Assembly: GCA_900545605.1 (NCBI GenBank)
Contig: UQZL01000008.1
Coordinates: 1-64,000 of the forward strand
Origin: an uncultured Collinsella sp.
GTDB taxonomy: Bacteria; Actinomycetota; Coriobacteriia; Coriobacteriales; Coriobacteriaceae
Length of the DNA: 64,000 nucleotides
Direction of reading: 5' to 3'
Position numbers and translations under genes: made by a program. Every line of letters begins with the position of its first letter. Positions within the stretch are counted from its first letter, which is position 1. Positions 41,818 through 49,847 of this stretch are shown piece after piece. The notes beneath the pieces were generated by a model. That model was not told the DNA's origin. It searched no databases and saw only the letters and a program-made list of their open reading frames with translations.

Positions 41818-42552
41818 CTACTCGTGAACCGGGAACACGCTGGCGACGGAGTGAGTCTCCTCGTCGGTGCGCGGGTCGATGTACTTGGCAGCGTTCTCCC
41901 ACTGACCATAGTGGCCCATAGCGCCAGCGATGGCCTCCTCGGGGGTCTTGCCGGCCTTGACGGCGTCGGTGAACTTGCCGAGGTTCAGGAACTCGAATGC
42001 GATGATCTCGTTCTTGTCGTTGAGAGCCATGCGGGTGACGTAGCCCTGAGCGAGCTCGAGGTAACGAGCGCCCTTGGCCTTGGTGCCGAACATGGTGCCG
42101 ACCTGAGAGCGAAGGCCCTTGCCGAGGTCGTCGAGGGAGGCGCCCACGGGCAGGCCGCCCTCGGAGAACGCGGTCTGGCTGCGGCCGTAAACGATCTGCA
42201 GGAAGATCTCGCGCATAGCAACGTTGATGGCGTCGCAGACGAGGTCGGTGTTGAGGGCCTCGAGGATGGTCTTGCCGGGAAGGATCTCGGAAGCCATGGC
42301 GGCAGAGTGGGTCATGCCCGAGCAGCCGATGGTCTCAACGAGGGCCTCCTCGATGATGCCGTCCTTGACGTTCAGCGTGAGCTTGCAGGCGCCCTGCTGA
42401 GGTGCGCACCAACCCACACCGTGCGTAAGACCGGAGATGTCGGAAATCTCCTTAGCCTGGACCCACTTGCCCTCCTCGGGGATGGGTGCGGGGCCGTGGT
42501 ATGCACCCTTGGCAACGGGGCACATGTTCTCCACTTCCTGTGAGTACTGCAT
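41818..42552 (-). CDS. NifU-like iron-sulfur scaffold protein
   Basis: 244 residues. The central region VETIGCSGMTHSAAMASEILPGKTILEALNTDLVCDAI (72-108) is the NifU_N/IscU-type fold, with cysteines at 11, 49, 56, 77 and 106. It is longer than SufU and has a C-terminal extension (LNLGKFTDAVKAGKTPEEAI). It probably holds or transfers an Fe-S cluster for the GGGtGRT protein. The start is the ATG at 42552 after GGAGAGG; a longer frame reaching 42717 lacks a site. Confidence 0.85.
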   Translation of the reverse strand: MQYSQEVENMCPVAKGAYHGPAPIPEEGKWVQAKEISDISGLTHGVGWCAPQQGACKLTLNVKDGIIEEALVETIGCSGMTHSAAMASEILPGKTILEALNTDLVCDAINVAMREIFLQIVYGRSQTAFSEGGLPVGASLDDLGKGLRSQVGTMFGTKAKGARYLELAQGYVTRMALNDKNEIIAFEFLNLGKFTDAVKAGKTPEEAIAGAMGHYGQWENAAKYIDPRTDEETHSVASVFPVHE

Positions 42553-42944
42553 GCCTCTCCTCTCTATCGTGTTGGCGTCCCGTCTGGGGGTCGTGGCTGG
42601 CGATTGCCGGGCGACCCTTCGAAAGGGACATGACATGCAGCCCCTATAATACCGCGAAATGCACGGAATATTCGGCGAACGGCTCAGTTTTCGTAGCGAG
42701 ATGCGAGGAACTTTCAATTGAAGCGATTTAACAAAGCTGTTTGCGGCTGTGCGGTTCGCTGAAGGGGGTCGGTTCTGTTCAAGCTTTTGACTATGTCGCG
42801 TTGTCTGACCTGTAGCTATGATGCCGTTCGCCGTCTGTATACTGCCTTTTGCCGTGTGGCGCAGTTGTTTTGCGTGAATGTTTTGATGGCACGCTTCAAT
42901 CGTGCTGTATTGGATGGCAAGCAGATCCCGGCGAGGGGAGCGTC
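42553..42944. other. Divergent intergenic region, NifU-like / RAYT
   Basis: 392 bases. A minus-strand -10 TATTAT (42651-42646) could serve the NifU-like operon, giving a leader of about 90 bases. Rightward, TTGACT (42787-42792) and TATGAT (42817-42822) occur but 24 bases apart. No gene seen. Confidence 0.5.
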
Positions 42945-43745
42945 ATGCAGCGCGTTTGGAGAACGGTTACCGGCTTTTACCATGTCTGTGCCCGCGGTGT
43001 GGGCAAGCAGCTCATCTTTGAGGGCGATGAAGACCGGTGGGAGTTTTTGGAGCTGATGCGCGAGTGCTGCCGCGAGGCGGGCGTGACGGTTATCGCCTGG
43101 TGCCTTATGGGCAATCACGTGCATTTGGTGCTTGCAGATTACGAGGACAGGATGAGCGCTGCGATGCACCGGCTGCTCTTGACGTACGCGCGGCGGTTCA
43201 ATAAACACACGGGGCGCACGGGCCATCTGTTCCAGAACCGTTTTGACCGGCGCTCGCTCGATACCGACCGTTATCTAATGGCCGCCATTCGCTATGTTCA
43301 CGCTAATCCGCAGGAGGCGGGTATCGCCCTGATCGAGCGTTATCCGTGGAGCAGCTTTGCCGAGTATCTGCGAGCGTATGACAACGATATGACGAGGGGA
43401 TTTTCGGACCCTTCTTGTGTGCTCGAGCTCTTTGGGTCTGCCAGGGGGTTTCTGGATTATTCTCTGTCGATGCCCGATGGTTCCGATCCGGTGATTCACG
43501 ATATGGATGAGACAGAGTGGGAGCGGCGTGCGTTTGCCGACAAGATGGCGAAGCGCCTGGGCGTTCCGCTCAATGAGCTCAAGACCGTAGCACCCGCGCG
43601 GCGAGACGGAATCATTTTCGCCCTGCATGATGGCGGCTACACGGTGCGCGAGATTGAACGGTATACGGGAATCAGCAAGAGTACCGTCTCTCGTATCGTG
43701 CGCGCTTATGCGCGGGTGAAGGCTCAGGCTGAGGGCTCGGAATAG
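42945..43745 (+). mobile_element. REP-associated tyrosine transposase (RAYT, Y1_Tnp family)
   Basis: 266 residues. A Y1 HUH endonuclease: FYHVCARGVGKQLIFEGDEDR, the metal-binding GNHVHLVL (His58, His60), YARRFNKHTGRTGHLFQNRF and the tyrosine region DRYLMAAIRYVHANPQEAG (Tyr110/117). The C-terminal 30 residues form a helix-turn-helix (YTVREIERYTGISKSTVSRIVRAY) that may recognise DNA. RAYTs are single-copy domesticated relatives of IS200/IS605 that process REP palindromes. No flanking IS ends were seen. A REP-like element lies 51 bases downstream of its stop. Confidence 0.88.
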
Positions 43746-43749
43746 AAAA

Positions 43750-43782
43750 TGGCCGAACCACTCTTGTCAAGCGATTCGGCCA
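43750..43782. terminator. Terminator between the RAYT and sufU genes
   Basis: TGGCCGAA/TTCGGCCA perfect 8-bp stem, 17-base loop, T-rich on the minus strand (CATTTTC). It serves suf and perhaps the RAYT gene. Confidence 0.7.
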
Positions 43783-43795
43783 ACAAAATTCTTAA

Positions 43796-43829
43796 GATTT
43801 GGGACAAATACTACTGATTATTTTGTCCC
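43796..43829. repeat. REP-like GGGACAAA...TTTTGTCCC element, copy at the sufU end
   Basis: GGGACAAATA, a short centre, CTGATTATTTTGTCCC. It overlaps the end of sufU, whose last codons (GQNNQ and stop) lie within it. Related copies are at 49185-49213 (inverted) and 49225-49255. Confidence 0.65.
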
Positions 43830-44245
43830 GTGAGCATGCCGTTGAGGGTGCGCCAGGCGAGCTCGGCGCACTTGACGCGGGCGGGCATGTGCGAGATGTC
43901 CTGGAGCTGGGCAGCCTCGTCCAGATCTTCCAGGTCCTCCTCGGAGAGCTTCTCGCCGCGGATCATGGCCAGGAAAAGCCCGGCCAGGCGGCGTGCCTCC
44001 TCAACCGTCTCGCCGGTGATGAGGTCGGCCATGATGTCGGCGCTGGCCTGGCTGATGGCGCAGCCGTGACCGGTAAACGAGGCCTCCTCGATCACGCCGT
44101 TCTCGACGCGCAGCTGCAAGGTGAGCTCGTCGCCGCAGCTGGGGTTGATGCCGTCGTGCTCGTGCGTGGGAGCGTCCATCTCGTACTTATAGTCGGGGTG
44201 CGAGTTGTGCTCCATAAACGTGGTGGAGGTGTACAGATTACCCAT
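43811..44245 (-). CDS. sufU: SUF system scaffold/sulfur-acceptor protein SufU
   Basis: 144 residues. IscU fold with zinc/cluster ligands Cys37-x-Asp39, Cys62 and Cys126 (PSCGDELTL, TGHGCAISQASADIM, VKCAELAWRTL). SufU takes sulfur from SufS and is typical of Gram-positive SUF systems. The start is the ATG at 44245, overlapping the sufS stop by eight bases, so it is translationally coupled as the last gene of the operon. Confidence 0.93.
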   Translation of the reverse strand: MGNLYTSTTFMEHNSHPDYKYEMDAPTHEHDGINPSCGDELTLQLRVENGVIEEASFTGHGCAISQASADIMADLITGETVEEARRLAGLFLAMIRGEKLSEEDLEDLDEAAQLQDISHMPARVKCAELAWRTLNGMLTGQNNQ

Positions 44246-45563
44246 TGAACGTGCTCCAAACGTGATGCAGGCCGGCGATGAACTTGTCGATGTCGGCCTT
44301 GTCGTTGTAGAAGGCCACGCTGGCGCGGCAGCAGGCAAGGTTCTCGACGCCCAGCCAGGTAAGCAGCGGCTGCGCGCAGTGGTGGCCGGCGCGGATGCAG
44401 ACGCCGTCCATGTCCATGATGCTCGCGACGTCGTGCGGATGGATGCCCTTGACGTTAAAGCTCACAACGCCGTGGTGGTTGTCCCAATAGATGGAGCCGA
44501 TGATCTGGACAAAGTCGAGCTGCATGAGTTCGCCCATCAGATAGTGGACGAGTGCCTGCTCGCGGGCCTGGATGTTCTCGTAGCCCACCGTGTTGACCAG
44601 GTAATCAAGCGCCGCACCCGTGGCGAAGATGCCGGCGGCGTCCTGCGTGCCGGCTTCGAACTTCTCGGGGACGGGCGCCCAGACGGCGTCCTGCTCGGTG
44701 ACAGAGTCGATCATCTCGCCACCGGTGAGCATGGGCGGCATGGCGTTGAGCAGGTCCATCTTGCCCCACAGCACGCCGATGCCCATGGGGCCCATGGCCT
44801 TGTGCGCGCTAAAGGCAAAGAAGTCGGCTCCCAGGTCGGCCACATCGACCGGCATGTGCGGCAGCGACTGCGCGCCGTCGACGACCAGATAGCCGCCGTA
44901 CTTGTGGACGAGCTTGCCGAGGTTCTTGACCGGGTTCTCGACGCCCAGCACGTTAGAAACCTGACCCACGGCCAAGATTTTGGTCTTGGGGCCCACCTTG
45001 GACAGAACCTCCTCGGTGGTGAGTTGACCGGTCTTGGTGGGGTAGAGGTAGACGAGCTTGGCGCCGGTCTCGCGGCAGACCTGCTGCCACGGAATTAGGT
45101 TGGAGTGGTGCTCCATGATGGTGATGACGACCTCGTCGCCCGGCTCGAGGACTGTGGGTGCAAAGCTCTTGGCGACCAGGTTGAGCGACTCGCTCGTGTT
45201 GCGGGTGAAGACGACCTCGTTGGCCTGGGCAGCGCCGATGAGGTCGGCGATCTGCTGGCGCACCTTCGCGATAGCCTCAGTGGCCTCGACGGACAGCGAG
45301 TACAGGCCGCGCAGAGGGTTGGCGTTCATGCGCTGGTAGAAGTCGCGCTCGGCGTCGAGCACACAGGCAGGACGCTGCGCGGTGGCGGCACTATCGAGGA
45401 AGGCGATCTCGGGGTGCTGCTGGAAAAGCGGGAATTGTGCCTTGTAGGGATTGGTCTCGATGTCGACGGTAGGCCAGCCGCGCGAGGCCTCGTCGCTGGC
45501 GTCGAGCTCCATAGGCTCCGGTGCGGTACAGGTGTCGCATTTAACGTGCTCGGTGTCGATCAT
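44238..45563 (-). CDS. sufS: Cysteine desulfurase SufS
   Basis: 441 residues. PLP-dependent removal of sulfur from cysteine for Fe-S cluster assembly. Schiff-base Lys255 (FSAHKAMGP), His152 region (MEHHSN), active-site Cys412 in LACCRAS, and RAGHHCAQPLL. It has an N-terminal extension of about 35 residues with extra Cys (CDTC) relative to the shortest SufS forms. It overlaps sufD by four bases (ATGA). Confidence 0.95.
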   Translation of the reverse strand: MIDTEHVKCDTCTAPEPMELDASDEASRGWPTVDIETNPYKAQFPLFQQHPEIAFLDSAATAQRPACVLDAERDFYQRMNANPLRGLYSLSVEATEAIAKVRQQIADLIGAAQANEVVFTRNTSESLNLVAKSFAPTVLEPGDEVVITIMEHHSNLIPWQQVCRETGAKLVYLYPTKTGQLTTEEVLSKVGPKTKILAVGQVSNVLGVENPVKNLGKLVHKYGGYLVVDGAQSLPHMPVDVADLGADFFAFSAHKAMGPMGIGVLWGKMDLLNAMPPMLTGGEMIDSVTEQDAVWAPVPEKFEAGTQDAAGIFATGAALDYLVNTVGYENIQAREQALVHYLMGELMQLDFVQIIGSIYWDNHHGVVSFNVKGIHPHDVASIMDMDGVCIRAGHHCAQPLLTWLGVENLACCRASVAFYNDKADIDKFIAGLHHVWSTFNG

Positions 45564-46831
45564 GCGAGCTCCTCTTCAAAGTTGTCGATCAGGTTGTTGC
45601 CCAGGCGGACGACGGCGGCGCGGGTGCGCTCGTCGGTCGCGGAAAGCGCGGCGTCCTCCAGCTTGGCGCGGACGAACAGGTCCTCGGCGGCGTTTTGGTC
45701 AAGGCCGCGGCAGGCGAGGTAGAACAGTTGCTCGTCGCGGACGTGGCCGATGGTGGCTCCGTGGTTGCCGGCGACGTCGTCCTCGTCGCAGAGAATGACG
45801 GGAACGGTCTTGTTGTCGACGCCCTTGTTGGCCAAAAGCACCGTCTCGCGCTCGGTGCCGGTTGCACCCTTGCAACCGTGCACGAGGTCGATGGTGCCGC
45901 GGTAGACCTTCTTGGACGTGCCGGTCAGCACGCCGTTGGCGTCGATCTCGCACTCGGTCTTGCGACCGCGGTGGCGCAGCTCGTAGTTAAAGTCGCGCAC
46001 CTGCTCTCGGGCGCCCAGGTAGTCAGTATCGATGGTGACCTTGGCGGTATCGCCCAGCAGGTCGCCGGCAAGGCCGGTGGCGCTGGCGCCGGCACCCAGG
46101 ACGGTGTGCTGCACGTTGACGCGCGCGCCCTCGTCCAGGAACAGGCCGGTGTCGTCGAGCGCGATCCAGCTATCGTCGAGCGTCTGCGTGCAGGTCACGT
46201 TGACGGTGGCGTACTCGTGGGCGCACACGCGTAGCACGGATCCCACGACGCCTTGGCCGGCAACGGGAGAGTCCAGGGCAATAAGCAGATCGAGCGTCGA
46301 CTGGGGACGGGCGACGACGTCGATGGCGGCGATGGCCGCGGCTGCATCGACACCGCTCACGCGCACGGTAACCGTGGCGTGCTTGTATGCGGGCACATCG
46401 ATGACGATGCGCTTGGTGGCGTGGTCGGCCAAGTAGGTGTAGGCAGCCTCGCCCATGCCGGTCTCGAAGGCTTCAGCAGGGGAGAGCTCCTCCTCGAGCT
46501 TGATGGCACCGGCCTGGTAGATGGAGGTGGCGGGTACGTCAAGCTCGGTCTCGGGCGTGATGCGGGCGCGGTCGGCGGCGTCGCCGGGGGCGGAGGCGCG
46601 GCGCTCGGGGAAGCGCTCGGCCATGGCGTCCATGGCGGCGTTAAATGCGTCGGCAGCGCCGCGGAACTGCTCGTCCAAGCCCTCGACCTTAACAGCCTCG
46701 GTGGGAGCGGCGGCAAGCTCGTCAGAGAGCTCGAGCTTGGTCTGGTTCATCTTCAGCCAACCCCAAGTGGCAGCTGGCATCGCATTGACCTGCTCAAGGG
46801 TGGTAGCAGCGGTGTTCGTGGTCTGGTTCAT
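45560..46831 (-). CDS. sufD: Fe-S assembly protein SufD
   Basis: 423 residues, beta-helix scaffold subunit of SufBCD. The second half contains repeated strand motifs and the family-typical HTVLGAGASATG, RGTIDLVHGCKGATGTERETVLL and EDDVAGNHGATIGHVRDEQLFYLACRGL. The N-terminal helical region is divergent. It overlaps the sufB stop by one base (TAATG), indicating translational coupling. Confidence 0.95.
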   Translation of the reverse strand: MNQTTNTAATTLEQVNAMPAATWGWLKMNQTKLELSDELAAAPTEAVKVEGLDEQFRGAADAFNAAMDAMAERFPERRASAPGDAADRARITPETELDVPATSIYQAGAIKLEEELSPAEAFETGMGEAAYTYLADHATKRIVIDVPAYKHATVTVRVSGVDAAAAIAAIDVVARPQSTLDLLIALDSPVAGQGVVGSVLRVCAHEYATVNVTCTQTLDDSWIALDDTGLFLDEGARVNVQHTVLGAGASATGLAGDLLGDTAKVTIDTDYLGAREQVRDFNYELRHRGRKTECEIDANGVLTGTSKKVYRGTIDLVHGCKGATGTERETVLLANKGVDNKTVPVILCDEDDVAGNHGATIGHVRDEQLFYLACRGLDQNAAEDLFVRAKLEDAALSATDERTRAAVVRLGNNLIDNFEEELA

Positions 46832-48243
46832 TATCCGATCGCTCCTTCCATCTCGAGCTTGATCAGGTTGTTCATCTCGACGGCGTACTCCAGCGGCAGC
46901 TCCTTGGAAACCGGGTTGGCAAAGCCGTTGACGATCATGGTACGGGCTTCTTCCTCCGAGATACCGCGGCTCATCAGGTAGAACACCTTATCGTCGCCGA
47001 TGCGGCCGATGGTGGCCTCGTGGCCGATGTCGACGTTCTTGGCGCGGATGTCCATGGCCGGAATAGTGTCGGAGCGGCTTTGGTCGTCGAGCATCAGCGA
47101 CTGGCAGCTCACGGTTGCCTTGGAGCCCTCGGCCTTGGGCGTGGCCACGATGGAGCTGCGGAAGGTCTGAATGCCGCCACTCTTGGAGATGCCCTTGGTC
47201 TCGACGGTTGCCGAGGTATCGGGTGCGTTGAGCACGACCTTGCAGCCGGTGTCGAGGTTTTGACCGGCGCCGGCAAAGGTGATGCCGGTAAAGCTGGAAC
47301 GGGCGCGGCGGCCGTTGAGCACGCTCATGGGGTAGAGGTAGCCCACGTGGCTGCCGAAGGAGCCGCTGATCCACTCGATGTCGCCGTCCTCGTCCACGCG
47401 CGCACGCTTGGTGTTGAGGTTGTACATGTTCTTGGACCAGTTCTCGATGGTCGAGTAGCGCAGGTGCGCGCGCTTGCCCACAAAGAGCTCGACGGCGCCG
47501 GCGTGGAGGTTTGCCACGTTGTACTTGGGCGCGGAGCAACCCTCAATGAAGTGCAGATCGGCATCGTCTTCGACGATGATGAGCGTGTGCTCAAACTGGC
47601 CGGCGCCCTTGGCGTTAAGGCGGAAGTAGCTCTGCAGCGGGAAGTCGAGTTTGGTGCCCTTGGGCACGTAGACAAACGAGCCGCCCGACCACACGGCACC
47701 GTGCAGGGCCGCAAACTTGTGGTCGGTGGGCGGGATGAGCGTCATGAACTTCTCGTGGATGAGCGGCTCCCACTGCGGGTCGTGCAGGGCCTCCTCGATG
47801 CCGGAATAGACGATGCCCATCTTAGACGCTGTGTCCTGCATGTTGTGGTAGACGAGCTCGGAGTCGTACTGCGCGCCGACGCCCGCCAGGTAGCTACGCT
47901 CGGCCTCGGGGATGCCCAGGCGCTCAAAGGTGCTCTTGATGTCGTCGGGCACCGACTCCCAGTCGTGCTTTTGGTCGGTGTTGGGTTTGACGTAGGTGAC
48001 GATGTTGTCCATGTTCAGGCCCTCGATGGAGGGACCCCACGTCGGGTCGGGGAAGCGGTTGAAGATCTCGAGGGACTTTAAGCGCAGGTCGAGCATCCAC
48101 TGCGGCTCGTCCTTCTTGGCGCTGATCTCGCGCACGATGTCAGGCGTGATGCCGGCGTCGAGGCGCTCGAATCCCTCCTCGCCATAGGTGAAGTCGTAGA
48201 GGCTGCGGTCGATGTCCGCGACCTCGGTGCGGTTCTTGGTCAT
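46831..48243 (-). CDS. sufB: Fe-S assembly protein SufB
   Basis: 470 residues, the scaffold subunit on which clusters are built with SufC and SufD. Typical are YDSELVYHNMQDTASKMGIVY, VPKGTKLDFPLQSYFRLNAKGAGQFEHTLIIV, EGCSAPKYNVANLHAGAVELFV (cysteine near the cluster site) and SDTIPAMDIRAKNVDIGHEATIGRI. Twelve bases downstream of sufC. Confidence 0.96.
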   Translation of the reverse strand: MTKNRTEVADIDRSLYDFTYGEEGFERLDAGITPDIVREISAKKDEPQWMLDLRLKSLEIFNRFPDPTWGPSIEGLNMDNIVTYVKPNTDQKHDWESVPDDIKSTFERLGIPEAERSYLAGVGAQYDSELVYHNMQDTASKMGIVYSGIEEALHDPQWEPLIHEKFMTLIPPTDHKFAALHGAVWSGGSFVYVPKGTKLDFPLQSYFRLNAKGAGQFEHTLIIVEDDADLHFIEGCSAPKYNVANLHAGAVELFVGKRAHLRYSTIENWSKNMYNLNTKRARVDEDGDIEWISGSFGSHVGYLYPMSVLNGRRARSSFTGITFAGAGQNLDTGCKVVLNAPDTSATVETKGISKSGGIQTFRSSIVATPKAEGSKATVSCQSLMLDDQSRSDTIPAMDIRAKNVDIGHEATIGRIGDDKVFYLMSRGISEEEARTMIVNGFANPVSKELPLEYAVEMNNLIKLEMEGAIG

Positions 48244-48255
48244 TGCGTCGCCCCT

Positions 48256-49056
48256 TTACGCCTGCTGCTCGGCAGCGGCGGCCTCGGCCTGGGCGCGCTG
48301 CTCGGCGGCCTCGCGCTCGAAGGTCTCAAAGCCGTTCTTGTCGATCCAGGGGATGAGCGAGGCGTCGTCCTCGCGCACGATGTGGCCCTTGACCATAACG
48401 TGGACGCGGTCGACATCCAGGTGCTCCAGGATGCGCGTGTTGTGCGTGATGATGAGCATGGAGCCGTCGCAGCTCTTGCGGTAGGCGTCCATGCCATGGC
48501 TGACGGTGGAAAGGGCGTCGACGTCCAGGCCGGAGTCGGTTTCGTCCAGGATGGCGAGCTTGGGCTGCAGCAACAGGAGCTGGAGCATCTCGACCTTCTT
48601 CTTCTCGCCGCCCGAGAAGCCCACGCCCAGCTCGCGGTTGAGATAGGCGGTATCCATGTTGAGCTCGGCCGCGAGTTCCTTGACGCGACGGCGGAATTCC
48701 TTGCCCTTCATCTCCAGGCCGGGGCGGCCGGCGATGCTGGCGCGCAAAAAGCTCGACAGCGGCACGCCCGGGATCTCGACCGGGGCCTGGAAACTCAAGA
48801 ACAGGCCGGCGCGCGAACGCTTGTCGGTGGTGAGCTCGGTGATATCCTGGCCGTCAAAGACGATGCGGCCGTCGTTGACCGTGTAAACGGGGTCGCCCAT
48901 GACCAGGTGGCCGAGGGTAGACTTGCCAGCGCCGTTGGGACCCATCAACACGTGGGTCTCGCCGGCGGCGACGTTGAGGTTGACGTTGTGGAGGATGGTC
49001 TTCTCGTCCACGGAGGCGGTCAGACCTTCGATGGAAAGCAGCGGATTTGCGCTCAT
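48256..49056 (-). CDS. sufC: Fe-S assembly ATPase SufC
   Basis: 266 residues, ABC-type ATPase of the SufBCD complex. Walker A GPNGAGKST (39-47), signature VGFSGGEKKK, Walker B LAILDETDSGLD, switch His in LIITHNTRIL. A C-terminal tail of about 25 residues is Glu/Ala/Gln-rich (AAEQRAQAEAAAAEQQA), not usual for SufC. The start is the ATG at 49056 after AGAGAGGGAC. It is the first gene of the operon. Confidence 0.95.
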   Translation of the reverse strand: MSANPLLSIEGLTASVDEKTILHNVNLNVAAGETHVLMGPNGAGKSTLGHLVMGDPVYTVNDGRIVFDGQDITELTTDKRSRAGLFLSFQAPVEIPGVPLSSFLRASIAGRPGLEMKGKEFRRRVKELAAELNMDTAYLNRELGVGFSGGEKKKVEMLQLLLLQPKLAILDETDSGLDVDALSTVSHGMDAYRKSCDGSMLIITHNTRILEHLDVDRVHVMVKGHIVREDDASLIPWIDKNGFETFEREAAEQRAQAEAAAAEQQA

Positions 49057-49075
49057 GCTGTCCCTCTCTGTATAT

Positions 49076-49095
49076 GGTGTACTCATAGGTGTACT
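49076..49095. promoter_or_regulatory. Direct repeat GGTGTACT in the suf leader
   Basis: GGTGTACT occurs at 49076-49083 and 49088-49095, 12 bases apart (about one helical turn), 20-40 bases upstream of sufC. A minus-strand TTGACT (49148-49143) is a possible -35. A regulator such as the divergent Rrf2 protein could bind here; the site does not match the known IscR consensus. Confidence 0.3.
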
Positions 49096-49184
49096 AAACC
49101 CTAGGAATCTTCTCGGAATAAAGTTACTATGGGTTCGGCGTTAGTCAAGGGAAAACCCGACTAATCCACTCGACTTTTTAGATG

Positions 49185-49213
49185 TGGGACATAATAATCA
49201 GGTTTGTTTGCCC
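49185..49213. repeat. REP-like element, inverted copy in the suf/rrf2 intergenic region
   Basis: Read on the minus strand it is GGGGCAAAC, then CCTGATTATTATGTCCC, agreeing with 43801-43829 at about 24 of 29 positions. It faces the next copy across a short gap. Confidence 0.55.
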
Positions 49214-49224
49214 CGCGTGCATAG

Positions 49225-49255
49225 GATTTGGGACAAATAGGCCTGATTTTGTCCC
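49225..49255. repeat. REP-like element, direct copy upstream of the Rrf2 gene
   Basis: GATTTGGGACAAATA, GGC, CTGATTTTGTCCC. It begins with the same 15 bases as the copy at 43796 and lies 20 bases before the Rrf2 start codon, so it could also affect its expression. Confidence 0.6.
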
Positions 49256-49276
49256 AGGAACAACGGGAGGGTAGGT

Positions 49277-49708
49277 ATGCTCATTTCTTCTAAGGGCCGC
49301 TATGCCCTCCGGCTGATGATCTATATCGCGGCGCTGGGCGACGCCGAGGGCAAGATTGCCTTGCGCGAGGTTGCCGACCGCGAGCATATCTCGCAAAAGT
49401 ATTTGGAGCAGCTGGTGCGTCCGCTTATGAAGGCGGGCCTGCTTAAGAGCGTGCGTGGCAAGGGCGGCGGCTACATGATGGCCAAGGATCCGGCCGAGGT
49501 GCGTGCTGGCGACATCCTGCGCGCTGTCGAGGGCAGCACGGCGCCCGTGGCGTGCGACGGCATCGACAACAGCTGCACCCGCAGCGATTTGTGCTCGACC
49601 GTCAAGTTCTGGCGCGGTCTGGACGACGTGATCGAAAAGTACGTCGACGGCGTGACGTTGGCCGACCTGGCCGCCGTCCCCGAGATTAACTTCGACATCA
49701 AACTGTAG
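49277..49708 (+). CDS. Rrf2 family Fe-S regulator (IscR/SufR-like)
   Basis: 143 residues. Winged helix (ALREVADREHISQKYLEQLVRPLMKAGLLKSVRGKGGGYMMAK, about 28-70) and three conserved cysteines C93-x6-C100-x5-C106 that hold a [2Fe-2S] cluster in IscR. Divergent from sufC, it probably senses cluster supply and represses the suf operon. The start is the ATG behind GGGAGGGTAGG. Confidence 0.9.
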   Translation: MLISSKGRYALRLMIYIAALGDAEGKIALREVADREHISQKYLEQLVRPLMKAGLLKSVRGKGGGYMMAKDPAEVRAGDILRAVEGSTAPVACDGIDNSCTRSDLCSTVKFWRGLDDVIEKYVDGVTLADLAAVPEINFDIKL

Positions 49709-49847
49709 GTTGAGCGCAATTCCTTAAGATTTCGCGGAGGGTTGTTGCCGTTTACCGAGGGGTTGTTGTGCAACAACGGGCGAGCTGCAATACTTATTCT
49801 CATCTTTGCAAACTGCACTTTAACTACACCAATGCAGGGAGGATTTT

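Noticed and set aside
42787..42822. TTGACT/TATGAT promoter of the RAYT gene
   Set aside because: The hexamers are 24 bases apart, outside the workable spacing.
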